Source: Crocodylus rhombifer (taxonomy: Eukaryota; Chordata; Crocodylia; Crocodylidae). Taken from it: a stretch of DNA of 64,000 bases. The stretch covers positions 109,082 through 173,081 of the forward strand of contig JAVSML010024351.1 of assembly GCA_038503035.1 (NCBI GenBank), read 5' to 3'. This document shows, one piece after another, positions 20,034-32,525 of the stretch (within the stretch, counting starts at the first letter, position 1; the number at the start of each line of letters is the position of its first letter). The notes beneath the pieces are model-generated. The model ran no database searches. It had not been told where the DNA came from and saw only the letters and a list, made by a program, of their open reading frames with translations. The position numbers and the translations under genes were made by a program.

Positions 20034-23000
20034 TTGGATATGAGCACATTAGAAAAGAGGAAAGTAGACACTGAATGCCAAATATTACCCAAAGAATGGA
20101 CTTCTAAATATTTTTTTACTGAAGTGGGAGGAAAAGCTGTTTGCTTAATTTGCAAAGAAAGTGTGGCTGTATTCAAAGAATACAATTTGAACCAGCATTT
20201 TGAGACCAAGCATGCATCCAAATATGAAAAAATGTCTGCCTAAGAAAAAACAAAGAAAGCAGAGGAGATGGTTGCTGCAATGCAGAAAGAGCAAAGTTTT
20301 TTCACAAAAGCATTGGAAGCACAGGATGGAATTATGAGAACGAATTATGAGATTGCACATTTAATCACTAAGAGGAGCAAACCATTCTCTGATGGAGAAT
20401 TTGTAAAGGAATGTATACTCAAGTGTGCTGTGAATTTGTGCCCAGATGAGAAAAAGCAGTCTGAGAATGTTAGATTGTCAAGGCAGACTTTTCTGAGATG
20501 TGTTGAAGATATCTCTGAGAACCTGCACCAGCAGTTGAAAAGTAAGGTAAACAATTTATCATGTTTTGCTTTAGCACTTGATGACAGTTGTGATGTCTAA
20601 GACAGCCCAGTTGTTGATTTTCACTTGAGCAATCACTGAAAATTTTGAGCTCACAGAAGAATTGGCATTGATACAGTCAGTGAAAGATGCAACAACTGGA
20701 AAAGATTTATTGGATGCAGTAAATCAAGGCATGTCAAAACTGGGAATGGACTGGAAAAAAATGGTGTGTGTAACTACCAATGGAAGCCCAAACTTGACAG
20801 ACAAACATGTTGGATTGCTCAAAAGAATTCAAGACCAAGTCAAAGAAACAAATCCAAAGCAGAAAATTATTAAAACCGGATTATTCATCAAGAGGTCCTG
20901 TGTAAAAGTGTTCTAAAAGTAAGCACTGTTGTGGACACAGTTACAAAAGTAGTCACCTACATTCAAGCAAGAGGATGAAACCCCAGGAGATTTGTAACTA
21001 CTTGAGGAGTCTGAATCTGAACACACAGATGTTCTGTATCATACCAAGGTAAGATGGTTTTGTTTGGGTAGCGGTTTGAAAAGGGTGTGGGAACTGAGAG
21101 CTGAGATTGGTTTATTTTTGAACACGAAAGGAAAAGATTTAGGTTTCCCACAGCTGAATGATGCAGATTGTCTCTCTGATTTTGCATTTGCCATTGATAT
21201 CATAGTTTCATAGTTTCTAGGGTGGGAAGGGACCTGAGTAGATCATCTAGTCTGACCCCCTGCCATGGCAGGAAAGAGTACTGGGGTCAAACAACCCCAG
21301 CAAGGTATTCATCTAACCTCCTCTTAAAACCCCCCAGGGTAGGAGCCAGCACCACTTCTCTTGGAAGTTGGTTCCAGATCCTAGCCGCCCTGACCGTGAA
21401 GTAGCGCCTCCTGATATCTAGCCTGAACCTGCCCTCTGCCGGCTTGTGACCGTTATTCCTGGTCACTCCTGGCAGTGCTCTGGGGAACAGTGACTCCCCC
21501 AATGCCTGCTGATCCCCCCTGACTAGTTAATAACAGGCCACTAGATCCCCCCTCAGCCTTCTCTTTTGGAGGCTGAACAGGTTCCAGTCCCGTAGCCTCT
21601 CCTTGTAGGGCCTGCCCTGCTGTCCCCTGATCATGTGAGTGGCCCTCCTCTGGACCCTCTCCATGCTGTCCACATCCCTCTTGAAGTGCAGCACCCAGAA
21701 CTGGACGAAGTACTCCAACTGCGGCCTGACCAGTGCCGCATAGAGGGGGAGGATCACCTCTTTGGACCTGCTCGAGATGCATCTGTGGATGCATGACAAG
21801 GTGCGGTTGGCCTTCCTAACTGCCTCCCCACACTGCCGGCCCATGTTCATCTTGGAATCAATGATGACTCCAAGATCCTTTTCCGCCTCCGTGCTGACAA
21901 GAGGGGAGTTCCCCAACCTGTAGGTATGGTGCCAGTTGTTCCACCCCAGGTGTATCACCTTGCACTTGTTTGTGTTGAATCCCATCCTATTCTCGTCCGC
22001 CCACCCTTGTAACCTGTCTAGGTCTGATTGTAGCCTGATGCTTCCTTCTAGTGTGCCCACATCCCCCCCACATCTTAGTGTCATCAGCAAATTTGAACAG
22101 GGTGCTTTTTACCCCCTCATCCAAATCGCTGATGAAGATGTTGAACAGTGCGGGCCCGAGGACCAAGCCCTGTGGAACCCCACTGCCCATGTCCCTCCAG
22201 GTTGAGAAGGACCCATCCACTACCACCCTCTGGGTGTGGCTCTCCAGCCAGTTGGAGACCCAATTGACTGTGTGGGCATCGACACCACAGTCCTCCAGTT
22301 TCTTAATGAGAACAGGGTGAGAGACAGTGTCAAAAGCCTTCTGGATGTCCAGGAAGATTATGTCCACTGCTACCGCTGCATCTAATGACCTGGTAATCTG
22401 ATTGTAGAAGGCCACCAGGTTGGTCAGAAAGGACCTGCCACTGATGAACCCGTGTTGGTTGCCCTAAGCATGCAGTCCTCTGCTGGCCCCTCCTGGATGT
22501 GTGCCAGCATAATTTCCTTGAACAGCTTGCCTAGGATCAAGGTAAGACTAACTGGCCTATAGTTTCCTGGGTCCTCCTTCCTCCCTTTTTTGAAGATGGG
22601 AACCACGTTGGCCCTCTTCCAGTCCTCCAGCACCACACCAGAGCACCACAAGTGCTCATAAAGCCATGGGCTACATGAATGATCTGAATTCATGACTAAA
22701 AGGAAAGGGGCTTTTTGCTCATGAATTGCATTCCAGCATCAAGTCATTTATGATGAAATTAGTCCTTTTCTCCCATCAGATAGGAAACAAAGATTTTGGA
22801 CATTTTCCTACATTGCAGCAGATTACTGTTTCTGATCAAAACCTAAAAAAATGTACATCATTATTAGTGGACTTGGATGCTGAATTTTCTCGCCATTTCA
22901 ACCGTTTTTGAATGATAGAAAAAGACTTGTCTTTGGTTTCTTCTCCTTTCACATTTAATGTTGACAGATCTCCATGTGACCTCCAACTTGAGCTTATTGA

Positions 23001-23304
23001 CCTGCAGTGTGATGCACTGCTTGTGGAGCAATTCAAATCAATGCCACTTGCTAGCTTTTATGCCTCTCTCAATAAACAAAAGTTTCCAAAGATCAAGGCT
23101 CATGCCCAGGAGACACTTGTGCTGTTTGGATCAACATACATTTCTGATCAGACATTTTCTGTAATGAAAGTCAAGAAATCCAATCTTAGATCTCTGATAA
23201 GTGATGACCACCTTGCAGCAGTGCTCCACATTGCAACAACAGAGGTGATGTCTGACTTTGATGTTCTAGTTAATGCACATCGGAGGCTAAATTCATCACA
23301 CTGA
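20034..23304 (+). pseudogene. hAT transposase (GTF2IRD2/ZBED5-like), split by CR1
   Basis: The gene starts at an ATG at 20,040 or a little upstream. A BED zinc finger is visible at about residues 20-65 (W..KYFFTEV, CLICKE, NLNQHFETKH). The RNaseH-like core follows in pieces: FALALDDSCDV (20,561-20,598, around the first catalytic D), MVCVTTNGSPNLT (20,761), then LCKSVLKV, VLYHTKVRWF (about 21,031-21,060) and CLSDFAFAIDI (21,168-21,200). After the CR1 insertion it resumes with FAHELHSSIKSF (22,712), DFGHFPTLQQ and the C-terminal hAT dimerisation region (FGSTYISDQTFSVMKVKKSN, 23,128-23,190). It closes at 23,304. Stops at 20,241, 20,598 and 22,909 and several frameshifts show that it is dead. The family is known from host genes domesticated from hAT elements; this copy shows no sign of domestication. 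Confidence 0.88.
21203..22671 (-). mobile_element. CR1 LINE inserted in hAT transposase
   Basis: On the minus strand, from 22,671 down to 21,203, lies a 5'-truncated CR1 with reverse transcriptase blocks in order: PIFKKGRKEDPGNYRPVSL (about 22,600), [15 protein letters not shown] (22,360-22,316), [11 protein letters not shown] (22,180), catalytic FADDT (22,090), GFNTNKCKVIHLGW (21,985-21,944), TEAEKDLGVIID and the C-terminal YAALVRPQLEY..ERVQRRATHMIRG. Only a few frameshifts interrupt it. It ends in a 3' UTR with TCATAGTTTCATAG near 21,203. It is younger and less decayed than the hAT gene that it splits and than the CR1 copies at 2.8 and 7.3 kb. Confidence 0.92.
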
Positions 23305-23489
23305 ATTCCTTTGTTTGTTTTTAAGTTAATCATCTTGACATACACTACTTAAATTTTTAAATAAAATTAAAATTTATTATAGTAGATGTTTGATCTTTAG
23401 TATATGATACTTTATCTATACTTTGTTAAAATGATTTATTCTGAAAGATTTTGTGTGTCCAGTCCTTGACTCAATTGGTTTGACTCCAT

Positions 23490-24056
23490 TCTAAGGGAGG
23501 TCTGATGCCCCTGCAACCCCACCAATTGGTTGAGAGTGATGGGGCAGGATATTAGAGGGGTCACAACCCCTTGCTACTTGATTCATTGTACCTGTGCCAC
23601 ATGGCCTAGAGGGCAGAACTCCTGGGGCCCCAGGAGAGGCCATGCACCATGAGGGTGGGCCCTGTGGTGGGGCACTGTTTCCCAGTTAAGGGGTAGACCT
23701 TCTGATGTCAGGGATAATGTGATGAGAGCAGCAGATTGTGGGACAGAGCAGATTGTGGGACAGATGTGGCAAGTTGGGCAAGGTTTGGTGTTGGGTAGGT
23801 GGGTCTTATGACACAGATCATGTGACAGGGGTAACTTTCAGTTCCAAAGCCACAACCCTTCCAAAAAGGAATACTTCTGGGAGCAAGGGGAGGGAGTTCT
23901 GGTGGCAAAGGTCAGGGTTAGGGAGTGGGATGTCTGATCCCAAGATGGCAACCAGGGCGCGGAGCAACTGTCAAGGGGTGGGGATACCCATGTGACACTT
24001 GACAGTTCACCAGAACTCATAAGTGGCCCTCCAGCTGAAATAATTTCCTGCCCCTG
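23490..24056. mobile_element. hAT element right end, related to 317-1794
   Basis: 24,026-24,056 reads AAGTGGCCCTCCAGCTGAAA followed by TAATTTCCTGCCCCTG, nearly the same as the right end at 1,760-1,794. Further inside, CCCAAGATGG and the following ACCAGGG.GCGG block (23,939-23,961) match 1,697-1,718. The left end was not found; the segment from about 23,490 is the likely extent, but its start is a guess. Confidence 0.55.
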
Positions 24057-24501
24057 ACCTAGCACTTTTTTCAGGCTTTCTTCAGCTGGCCCTCTTAGCA
24101 GCCAAGAAGTATGGGGCTATGAGAAATAGAGTAAGGCAAAGGGTGCGTGAATCAATGAGATAGATGCTGGTCTAGAGGGTGAGCAGAGTATGTAGTGGCA
24201 GCAGCAACAAAACCCCAGCTGGGGACTGTTTAGGAATGCCTGGCCATATCTACACAATACACTGACTGTTCAGTTGCTACAGAGCAGTCATTTAGTACTT
24301 GTATAAACAAGCATAGTAACCAGAGTTACTGCACAGTAGCAGTGATGAACAGCTTTTTGTGACACTACTGCAGAGTAGCCCAAGACTACTATTCAGTAGT
24401 GTCACATCATGGTTTCTGCCATATGATGCTATGGCACAGTAGCCTTGAGCTACAGCACAGTAGGCTGTGTGCAATTTTACCAACTGTTTCATTCTGACAC
24501 T

Positions 24502-24527
24502 GTTTTGACCAATTTCAAGGTCAAAAC
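24502..24527. repeat. Small perfect-arm hairpin
   Basis: GTTTTGACC and GGTCAAAAC form 9-bp arms around AATTTCAA. It lies next to the large palindrome and contains the same CAAAACAG words. Confidence 0.6.
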
Positions 24528-24727
24528 AGCAACATCAGAATGAAATAAAGGCCATCAAACTAGCCTTGAAACAAAATGAGACTGGTTGAAATGTTTCAAA
24601 AGTCGAAATGTTTGGACCATAGTATGGGGATGGGAAATCAGTCCAGTGGGGATGACTTCCCATCCCCAGCGCCAGATTGCACAGGGGGTGGGAGGCAGCC
24701 CAGCTGGAACAGGTGGCAGCTCAGCCC

Positions 24728-25227
24728 AGAAGCTATGCCTACACAAGACACTGACTATGCAGTAGAGCTGTGCGAAATGGCACTGTTCCATTTCGCCTTG
24801 TGTTTTGATGGTTTGTGGGAAGAGTGTTTCATCTCAAATTTCATTTTGAGTCAGAACAGCTGTTCTGTTCCATCGAAACAGACAGGGTGTTTTGACACTG
24901 TTTCGAGTTTTGCTGGGCATGGAGTCAGCCCAGCTGGGCTGCCTCCTGCCCCAGGGTCATCTAGTACAGGGGATGGGAAAGCAGCCCAGCTGGGCTTCCT
25001 TCTGGCCCCAGCACAATCTAGCACTGACTTCCCATCCCCAGCAAAACTCAAAACAGTGTCAAAACAGCCTTTCTGTTTCAATAGAATGGAACAGCTGTTT
25101 TAACTCAAAATGAAATTCGAGATGAAACACTGTTCCCTTGAACTGTTGAAACACAAGGCAAAATAGAATGGTGCTGTTTTGCACAGCCCTGCTGCACAGT
25201 CAGTGTCTTGTGTAAACACAGCCTCTG
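24728..25227. mobile_element. Palindromic (foldback-like) element, 500 bp
   Basis: Left arm 24,728 to about 24,920 and right arm about 25,030-25,227 are inverted copies: AGAAGCTATGCCTACACAAG at the left pairs with AGAGGCTGTGTTTACACAAG on the reverse strand at the right, and both continue through ACACTGACT.TGCAG, AG.GCTGTGC.AAA and GACACTGTTTYGAGTTTTGC. The central loop holds CAGCCCAGCTGGGCT repeats. 24,490-24,720 contains a partial further copy of the inner sequence. No coding potential. The arm word GCTGTGCGAA recalls the ends of the hAT-like element at 51,903-53,101, and CTACACAA.ACACTGACTGT also occurs at 24,250-24,270. Confidence 0.7.
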
Positions 25228-27369
25228 GCATGCTTAAGATTATGGATTTCAGTGATGCATTGACTTTTTTTGACTGTCTGCAGGCAGCTGACTGGTACAT
25301 TGAAAATGGACTGCACAACTAACCAACAGTACAAACTGTGAACTGTATACTTAAGTACACCATACATAAGCTACATAATTGGCTGGCTATATATATGTTA
25401 CTGGCAATTCACCTGCACTTTAGAGGAAGATTAGTAACAGAGCTAATAGTAGAGCTTTTCAGAGGATGGAAGTTCTGTTACATGAAGATTGATAGCTTTT
25501 TAAATTTGCCTTTTTAAAAAACTACAAAGCTACCTAAAAAGTTAAAAATGATCCATAACAGAAAATTCTGGAAGGAATATTTTGAAAGGATAAAATGTGT
25601 TTTTTAATTCATTTTTGTTATTATTGTATGAATTATAATAACAAAAAGTAATTTCAAAATAAAAATTGAAACATTTTGTTCAGAAAATCTCAAACATTCT
25701 GTTTTTTCCTCTAAAGCATTTTTCTGCTGATATTGACACACTTTTATGAATATTTTTTGTTTTTAATGCAACTGTTTCCAAATGCAAAATGGTTCTGTTG
25801 AAGATTTTCTGAAAACCTCTAGTTACTACATCTTCAAAACACTTAAACACATATTTTTCTGTGCAAAGTTATGTCATAGGTTTAAAATATTGAAATATCA
25901 ACACTTACTATAGCAAGCGCTTATATTGTATTAAATTCTCTGGAATGTGGAGAAAAACAGACTGAATTCAGTTCTCTTTTTCCCACCCTAGTATGCTGAG
26001 GCAAGAGCTGATGGGGATAAATGGTGGTGATTTATTGAACCTGAAATGTTTTGTTCAAAACACCTCAAGTTCTACCCTTGAGTTGTTGACCCTGGGATAT
26101 TGGTGTCCCTGTTCATGAGGCTGTTTTGTTAGGTGTATTCTGGAGTCAGAGACCTTGGAAGTATGTAATTCCTAAGCCTTAGTTTTGGCAATCCAAAAAG
26201 ATTCCAGCATCTGCAAATGCCATCAAACTGCCCAGAGGACCCCAGGATTTCAGGATCTGCAGTTCCAGGCTGGCAGCCAAGCCAATACTTCCAGTTTTCT
26301 GCCAGGAAGCTGGAAGCTTGAAAGTCATGCTCTGTGCATGTGCATATATGCACAAAATGTGCACATGTATAAGTGTATATGTATTATCCAAAAGTAAGTC
26401 TCCTACAGCTATGGGAGATGCTTCTGCTTGTGGGGGGACAAGAAGGTTGTGGTCTGCAGCCCTTCCAGAACTTGCCAACTGAGGCAGCCTAGCATCCAAA
26501 TTTGCTGATAAAGTGTACACTTCCCTCAGACTTCTGTTTTTTCATAAAGCCGCTTCAGGTATGTGCCCTGTATGAACATACCCCAGGTATAAATGACATA
26601 CTCTGGGTTTGACATGCTCACTACCCATTTAAAGATGTGGATGATGAAACTAGGGAAATTCAAACCCTTGAAAGCTGTTGCATCATGAGGATTTATGAGG
26701 CATTAAGCATAGAGGGCCAGACCCATTCCTTGAAACCAATGGATTTATACCAAGAATTAATTTGACTCAGAGTAATCAATAAGACAGCTGAAGGAAACCC
26801 TGAATCTGTGGCTAGGCAAAGCAATCACCTTTTATTTCCCTAGCAGAGGCCTCAAGATGTGGCTGTAGACATAATCCTCCACCTCAGACTCCTTGAGTTA
26901 GACTTCTTAAACTTGAAGGGAAGGGAAGTAGTTGCTTAGGTTATTTTTTTAAATGAATATTTCTCAAAGAGTTACCATATAATATCCAGTAGGATTCCCT
27001 GATGGCTGAAAGCTGCTGGATACCAGTTCAACATAAAAGCCATCGTGTGCAGTGTTTTCTCCTACACAGGCATCCCCAGGAGTAAAGCAAGCTGAATACC
27101 ACAAAAAAGGGTTCAGCTTATTTATTCATCGAGACACACACACCTTTCTTCTTTCACTCACAAACTACCCATGATTTATTTATCTGTAGATATGCCTGTG
27201 TACCATTTACTGGATAGGTGTAGTTTAGTTATTTTACAGTTTTAAAAGTGTGTAAAAAGGGTTTGTACATAGTTGAAGTTATTTAGCTTTATGAGTCCCC
27301 GCCCTATACTCTGGGTCCCCTGACTCCATTTCCTTTCCTTGTGGTAAAGGATATATACAAAGCTGCATG
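25228..27369. other. AT-rich intergenic, no gene seen
   Basis: Homopolymer-rich AT DNA with only short frames. No terminal repeats seen. Confidence 0.5.
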
Positions 27370-27776
27370 CAGGGCTGGCTCGTCTTATCCTGTGGAACCT
27401 GCAGCCAAAGGGTCCCTGCAGGCAAGGGGTCATGTCCCACTTTCCCCCCACCACTTGCGCCATGCTTAAAGGGCTTGATGCAGGCAGGGAGCCTCTTCAC
27501 GGTCGAGCAAGGAAGGGGTTCCTAGCTCTGCCCTGGCCCCGGCCCTGGCCCCAGGGAGGGAACCAGGTGTCCCCAGCATGTGCTGCTCCCACCCCATGCC
27601 CCCTGTAGCACAGCCCATGTGCGTGCATCCTGGCCCTGACTATTTTATCTCAGTGAGTTTATGCAATTAAGCTGAACCCTTTCTTGCATTTAATGACAAT
27701 TTTGATTTTTTAATGGATCAGGGAGCCCCAAAACTATATCTTGCAGGGGGCCCCAAAAAATTGTGGGCCAGACCTG
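27370..27776. mobile_element. Possible small hAT element
   Basis: Left end CAGGGCTGGCTCGTC (27,370) and, on the reverse strand, right end CAGGTCTGGCCCACA (to 27,776) share 10 of 15 bases, and the flanking octamers GCTGCATG (27,362-27,369) and GTTGCAGA (27,777-27,784) agree at 6 of 8. The subterminal GGGGGCCCCAAAAAATTGTG is typical of several amniote hAT families. No transposase. An inverted AAAGGGTTCAGCTTA pair (27,108 and 27,667) partly overlaps it. Confidence 0.4.
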
Positions 27777-27784
27777 GTTGCAGA

Positions 27785-29714
27785 AGGAGAGCTTGCTCAG
27801 CTGTGAAAAAAGGCTGCTCAGTTTTGGGAATACACATGTACTGTGACAGTTTTACAAAGGGACAGCATCTGCATGTTATTTACACACAAAAGGACTGAAT
27901 TTCTCCATAATACCTTATTGAAATAGCTTAACAACCCATACCAGCACTATATCGGTTCCAAAGAAAGTCCCAGCCACATACTTTCTTGTCTTCAAGTTAT
28001 TAATTAGAAAACAAACATGTCCAGGCCAAATAGCAAGCCAATCAGCAAACAAAAAAGGCTCTGGTGCCAGGCTGCTGGTTTGTGCTTATCAGCATTCGGC
28101 TTGGCACTGTACAGAGTTGGTTTAAGCTTCATCTGCTCATTCTGTTAACTGCTTGGGTGAGAACCAATACTCCCTTACCCTGTGGGGTTTTTGGGGGTTT
28201 TTTTGGGGGTTTTTTTACAGTTCTGTGAAAAGATGGAAACAGGCTCTATAGCTACTGGGGAGCCTGGGCTAGATTGTAAACCTTGAAAGAGCACACCCTG
28301 AGTTATTCAGTCTCATTAGGTCAAGGACTCCTTCATTCTCTATATAGATTAGCTAATGCATCTTATTTCTCCCTAGGTACTGACAGGCAATGAGGAACAG
28401 GTGGGGCCCAGAGGCATAGGCAATGTGTAGGGGAATATGGGGGGGGGCATGTGCCCCCCCGAGAGCACTGCTGCCCCCCCGACAGTGAGCACTCCATCAG
28501 CAGCATGGAAGTGCTGCCACATGTGGTTACCAGCTGGCTGCTGGGCCCCATCCTGGTCGTGCCCTGCTGTGCCTCCCAGACTCAGGAGGCACCAGTCACC
28601 CATGCCCAGAGGCAACAGCAAGTCAGAGTGAGACTTTTTTGGCATGCAGGCCCTATCATCCTGGAGCAGACAGGAATGTGGAACTATCTGGTTAGGGGAT
28701 GAAGCCCTCTTACCATGTTCAGATTGCCTTATGTGAAGGGAAGAGGCTAAATGTACACAACTGGCTGAAGTCTTGGAGGTTACATTGTCATTCATTCCCT
28801 GTAACTTTTTGGTGGCTTTCAGGGCTTGGTGCTCCATTTATAGTCAAAGCAAACCCAACCACAGGCTGTAAAGCAGATAGCACAGAGGCTCACTACCACA
28901 ACAATAAATTATGTTTCTCCATTACTCACTACATCAGAATTGTGAATTGACAGGACACATTAGCAGGTCTTTATTCCTACCAATAGGTGGCATTAGCCAG
29001 TTCCATATTTGTCTTCCCAAAGAATCCTTTGCAGTTTTAGTTACTACCAATAGGTGACACAAGTAATCTCTCTAAGGACTGTTATGTGTGTGAATGCATT
29101 TACAATGTCGCTATTATATAGGAAAAGGAGGTTTGCAAAAAAATAGAAACAAATCAGGACACTCACAAAGAAAAAGGGTGCAAATTTTAAAGAACAGACT
29201 TCCATTTACAACTCTGACCCTTTCCAGGTAAAATTGAAAGACATCTAGTAAGTGGATGATATCAAAGGGGCTTGGGAAGACACAATCACATCAAGTGACA
29301 TTCAGTAATAAAAATAATTTGTGAAGCAATCATATGCCAAATCCACAAGTTAAGAAATCATAAGTCAGTACCTTTCCAAAATAATGAGGTTGGTTTCAAA
29401 TCATGTGGCTTTTTAAAAATAACATGGCTTGTTCTGTTTACTTGTGTTCTGGCTTCTGAACCTTTACATTGCGTAAGGGGGATTTTCAAGCTTTTTTCCA
29501 TAACTGAGAGGACTATGTAAGTACTTAAAAAGAAAGTTGAGATTCTCACCTAATTGCATGCCTCCAGGATCTGGGATTGTAAGGAAACCACCAACTATTG
29601 CAAGAGTTGCAATGAAATTGAGAGATGTCCGCAGTAATTCCTTAGAGTACTCAAGGTTTAGGGATCATTGTCCATCTCTCTACCCATTTATCCATCTGCT
29701 TGTCTAATCTTTTC
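27785..29714. other. Intergenic with G/T and G/C homopolymer tracts
   Basis: A GGGTTTTTTTGGGGGTTTTT-type tract lies at 28,185-28,217 and a G9/C7 pair at 28,440-28,462, GGGGGGGGGCATGTGCCCCC, which can fold back. No gene supported. Confidence 0.5.
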
Positions 29715-29830
29715 TTCTGATTATAAACTTTGGGCCACGGGCTGTTTCCATTTTGTGTTTTGTACATTATTAAATTTATCATGTGATGTTAGTGGTAATC
29801 AGTTGTGATCCTGGCCCTGCAAACTGTTGT
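29715..29830 (+). repeat. Old LINE/SINE tail fragment (L2/L3-like)
   Basis: ATTATAAACTTTGGGCCACG, then GGCTGTTTCC..TTTTGTACATTATTAAA and TTGTGATCCTGGCCCTGC resemble the 3' ends of ancient CR1-group LINEs and their SINEs (GATTGTAAGCTC...GGACTGTCT...TTGTACAGCGCC...). Diverged; low certainty. Confidence 0.35.
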
Positions 29831-31377
29831 TGCAGTGGGGACTCTAGCAATCACAAAACCCCAGTTCTTGCATACACCTTTTAATAATGTTTTTTTTCCC
29901 CTGGTAAATGCTGTTCTCGGAGTTCACTGCTACATTACATATGTACGATGAGGGTTCTGACATTATGGGAGGAAACAGCAAGGTAGTTTCAATTTTGCTA
30001 TACTTTAGAATACCACTGAAATAATATGACATGAAAAAAGGTCTCTTAAATACCCTGTGGCAGTTACTAAAGGGAGGGGAATAAAAAAAGTAGGAAGCAA
30101 ATTGTTCAAGGGAAGGCCTGGATTCCTTAGAGAAAACGCTTATTAAGTTACAGTCTCCCTCTGCAACAAAGTATTTTCATCCCTGCTGACAGTGAAACAT
30201 ATTTTCCCATATATCTTGGTTCCTTGGTAATACCTGGACAGAAGAATTGAGAGAAACTCTCAGGAAGTGCAGTGTTGGCTGAAGTACCCCAGCATACAGC
30301 CTACCACCGAAAGAAAGCTCAGCTGTACACAAGCCTGGCTGATAATGAGCAGATCTGTCCTGAGAAAACTGATGGTCAAGCTCCTACCTGCACCCCTCCT
30401 GTGATAAGCAAAGCTTGTCAAAGCAGAGAAACTGGCCCAGCCTGTCATTTGGATGTAGCTAAAAGACCTTTCTCTAAAGTTTTAGCGGTTCAGAGTATGG
30501 TACTATCCTGGTTACAGATTTTACTGGTTTCACAAGCCCTTCTGCCTTCTAAATTTGTAAATGATTAGAAGTGCATAGGAGTCAAAAGGGAGAGAATTCC
30601 TTGCAAATTAAAACTGAATAACATTTTCTGAATTTCAAAAAAATAAAAATACAATTATGTTAAGTTGACCTTAAAATGAGAGTTTAGGAACATTTAATTC
30701 AACCAAAACAAAACACTCCATTTGGGATTCAAGCATTCCTTTGACTTTTTTCCACACTTTTATTTTTTTTTAATACAATTGAAATAAATATCTACATGAA
30801 AAAGCTGTTTCTAATAAAAATGCTTTGACTTGTATGTTTTTTAACATGAAAAATTTAGTGAAACAGATCAATTCACAAAACCTTTTACTATCAAGGAATC
30901 TTTATTGGGTGCTGAAATCAATTGCAAATACAAATGTCATTCAATTCTCAGGATAAATCTCTAGGATTTTCTCAGTGTGGTATTTCAGATTACTTCATAA
31001 ATGCTAGTAAACCCACCCTCCGGTATGAATAATATGAACCTGCCCATTTTACCACAGTAGGCAAATATAAGCAAAACTCGCCCAGAATAGAGGTCCACTA
31101 CAAGGGCTACGTGTCAGTGAAAGTAGGATGGGTATGATGTGTTTAGCCTTCTTCTAGGGTATCAGTTCTAGAGAATTTGGCAATTGGAAATACAAGGTCT
31201 TATGGGAAAGGGAGCAAAGCAGGACTTTGGAGTTTGATGGTTGATTCAAAGCTCCACAGCTCTAATAATTTTCTCTCTCAGCCCTTAATGCAACAGAGTG
31301 CGGATGGCAGCAATTCTTCTCTGCCTCATTTTGTAGGGCAAGGTCTGTTTCTTACCATGGATTACGCGGCACCTTGC

Positions 31378-31490
31378 ACCATATGTCATCTAGACGTTAC
31401 TGTAAAGAAAGTCATAGTCACAGACTTGCTCAATGTCATACAAGAAGTCACTGATGGAGACAGTTCTTGAAACCAAGAGCCTCAATCTTT
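31378..31490 (+). repeat. MIR-like core-SINE fragment
   Basis: ACAGACTTGCTCAATGTCAT followed by ACAAGAAGTCACTGATGGAGA matches the MIR core (GTGACTTGCCCAAGGTCACA...GTGGCAGAG). It explains most of the otherwise isolated 97-codon frame at 31,177-31,470, which I do not call a gene. Confidence 0.45.
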
Positions 31491-32117
31491 GCATGGCTAT
31501 AGGTAGCAGTTTTGCTCTCAACCCTTGGTTTCTGACTGCTATTATTTTCAGTTTTCCTCTCTAAGTACTAGATGAAAATTTTTTCCCACAGGGACAAATA
31601 ATAGAGATTAGAGAAACAAACAAACAAATCAGATGTGAGAGAGTAGACAACAGTTACCCACTTTAAAGTGAACTAAATTATATTTTTCTCTTGTTTGTAT
31701 CATATCAAATTAAGTCTATATAAGGCTAAAACAAGAAGAACCCATCAAAGTATTTTGAAATATCTCATGTATTGCTAGATGAACTGTTAAATCACCACCA
31801 AATTAAATCACTTTTGAACTCTGTGCACAGCAACTGGACTAATTGCAGCTCAGATTAATGAGTTTCATGAAAGTCCTAATTGTATAATGAGAACTTTATA
31901 GCTCACTTTTAACTACTGAGCTGTTTCCAAATTAACCAGGCAATTCATACACATTCTGTAGTTTCATTCATTTGCATACTATAATTACAAGTGTTTCACT
32001 TTATACATGACTCTGTGGTTCCCATTACAAAGCATTTGTTTCTGCTCCAACAATCTGTATTTTTGGACATGTGCATTACTGTCAAATAGCAATGGCAAGG
32101 AGATAGCTAAGTGTTGT

Positions 32118-32525
32118 TTTCATAGATTTCATAGACATTAGGGCTGGAAGGGACCTTGGAAGATCATTGAATCCAGCCCCCTGCTCCAGGGGCAGGAAGT
32201 CAGCTGGGGTCAAGGGATCCCAGCAATATAGGAGTCCAAATGTTTCTTAAAACAGCCCAGAGTAAGTGCTTGCACCATCTCTGGGGGGAGTCTATTCTAG
32301 GCCTTAGGGTCTCAGACAGTAAAGAAGTTTTTCCTTATGTCCAGCCTAAAATGGTCTTCCAGGAGTTTGTGACCATTGAACTTTACCCTCCCTTGAGGTG
32401 CTCTGGTGAACAAGCGTTCCCCCAGATCCTGATGGACACCCCTTATGTACTTATAGGCAGCCACTAAGTCACCTCTGAGTGACTGAGTTTTGCACTGCCT
32501 CTTGAACAAGCAAGAATACACAGTT
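32118..32525 (-). mobile_element. CR1 LINE 3' end, minus strand
   Basis: Starts with CATAGATTTCATAGACATTA (the reversed octamer tail), then GGGCTGGAAGGGACCTTGG. The minus-strand translation includes RGDLVAAYKYIRGVHQDLG and GHKLLEDHFRLDIRKNFFTV, i.e. the C-terminus of the CR1 reverse transcriptase protein. About 400 bp remain. Confidence 0.85.

Noticed and set aside
31177..31470. 97-codon frame as a small gene
   Set aside because: Half of it is a MIR-like SINE and the rest has no recognisable domain or splice context.
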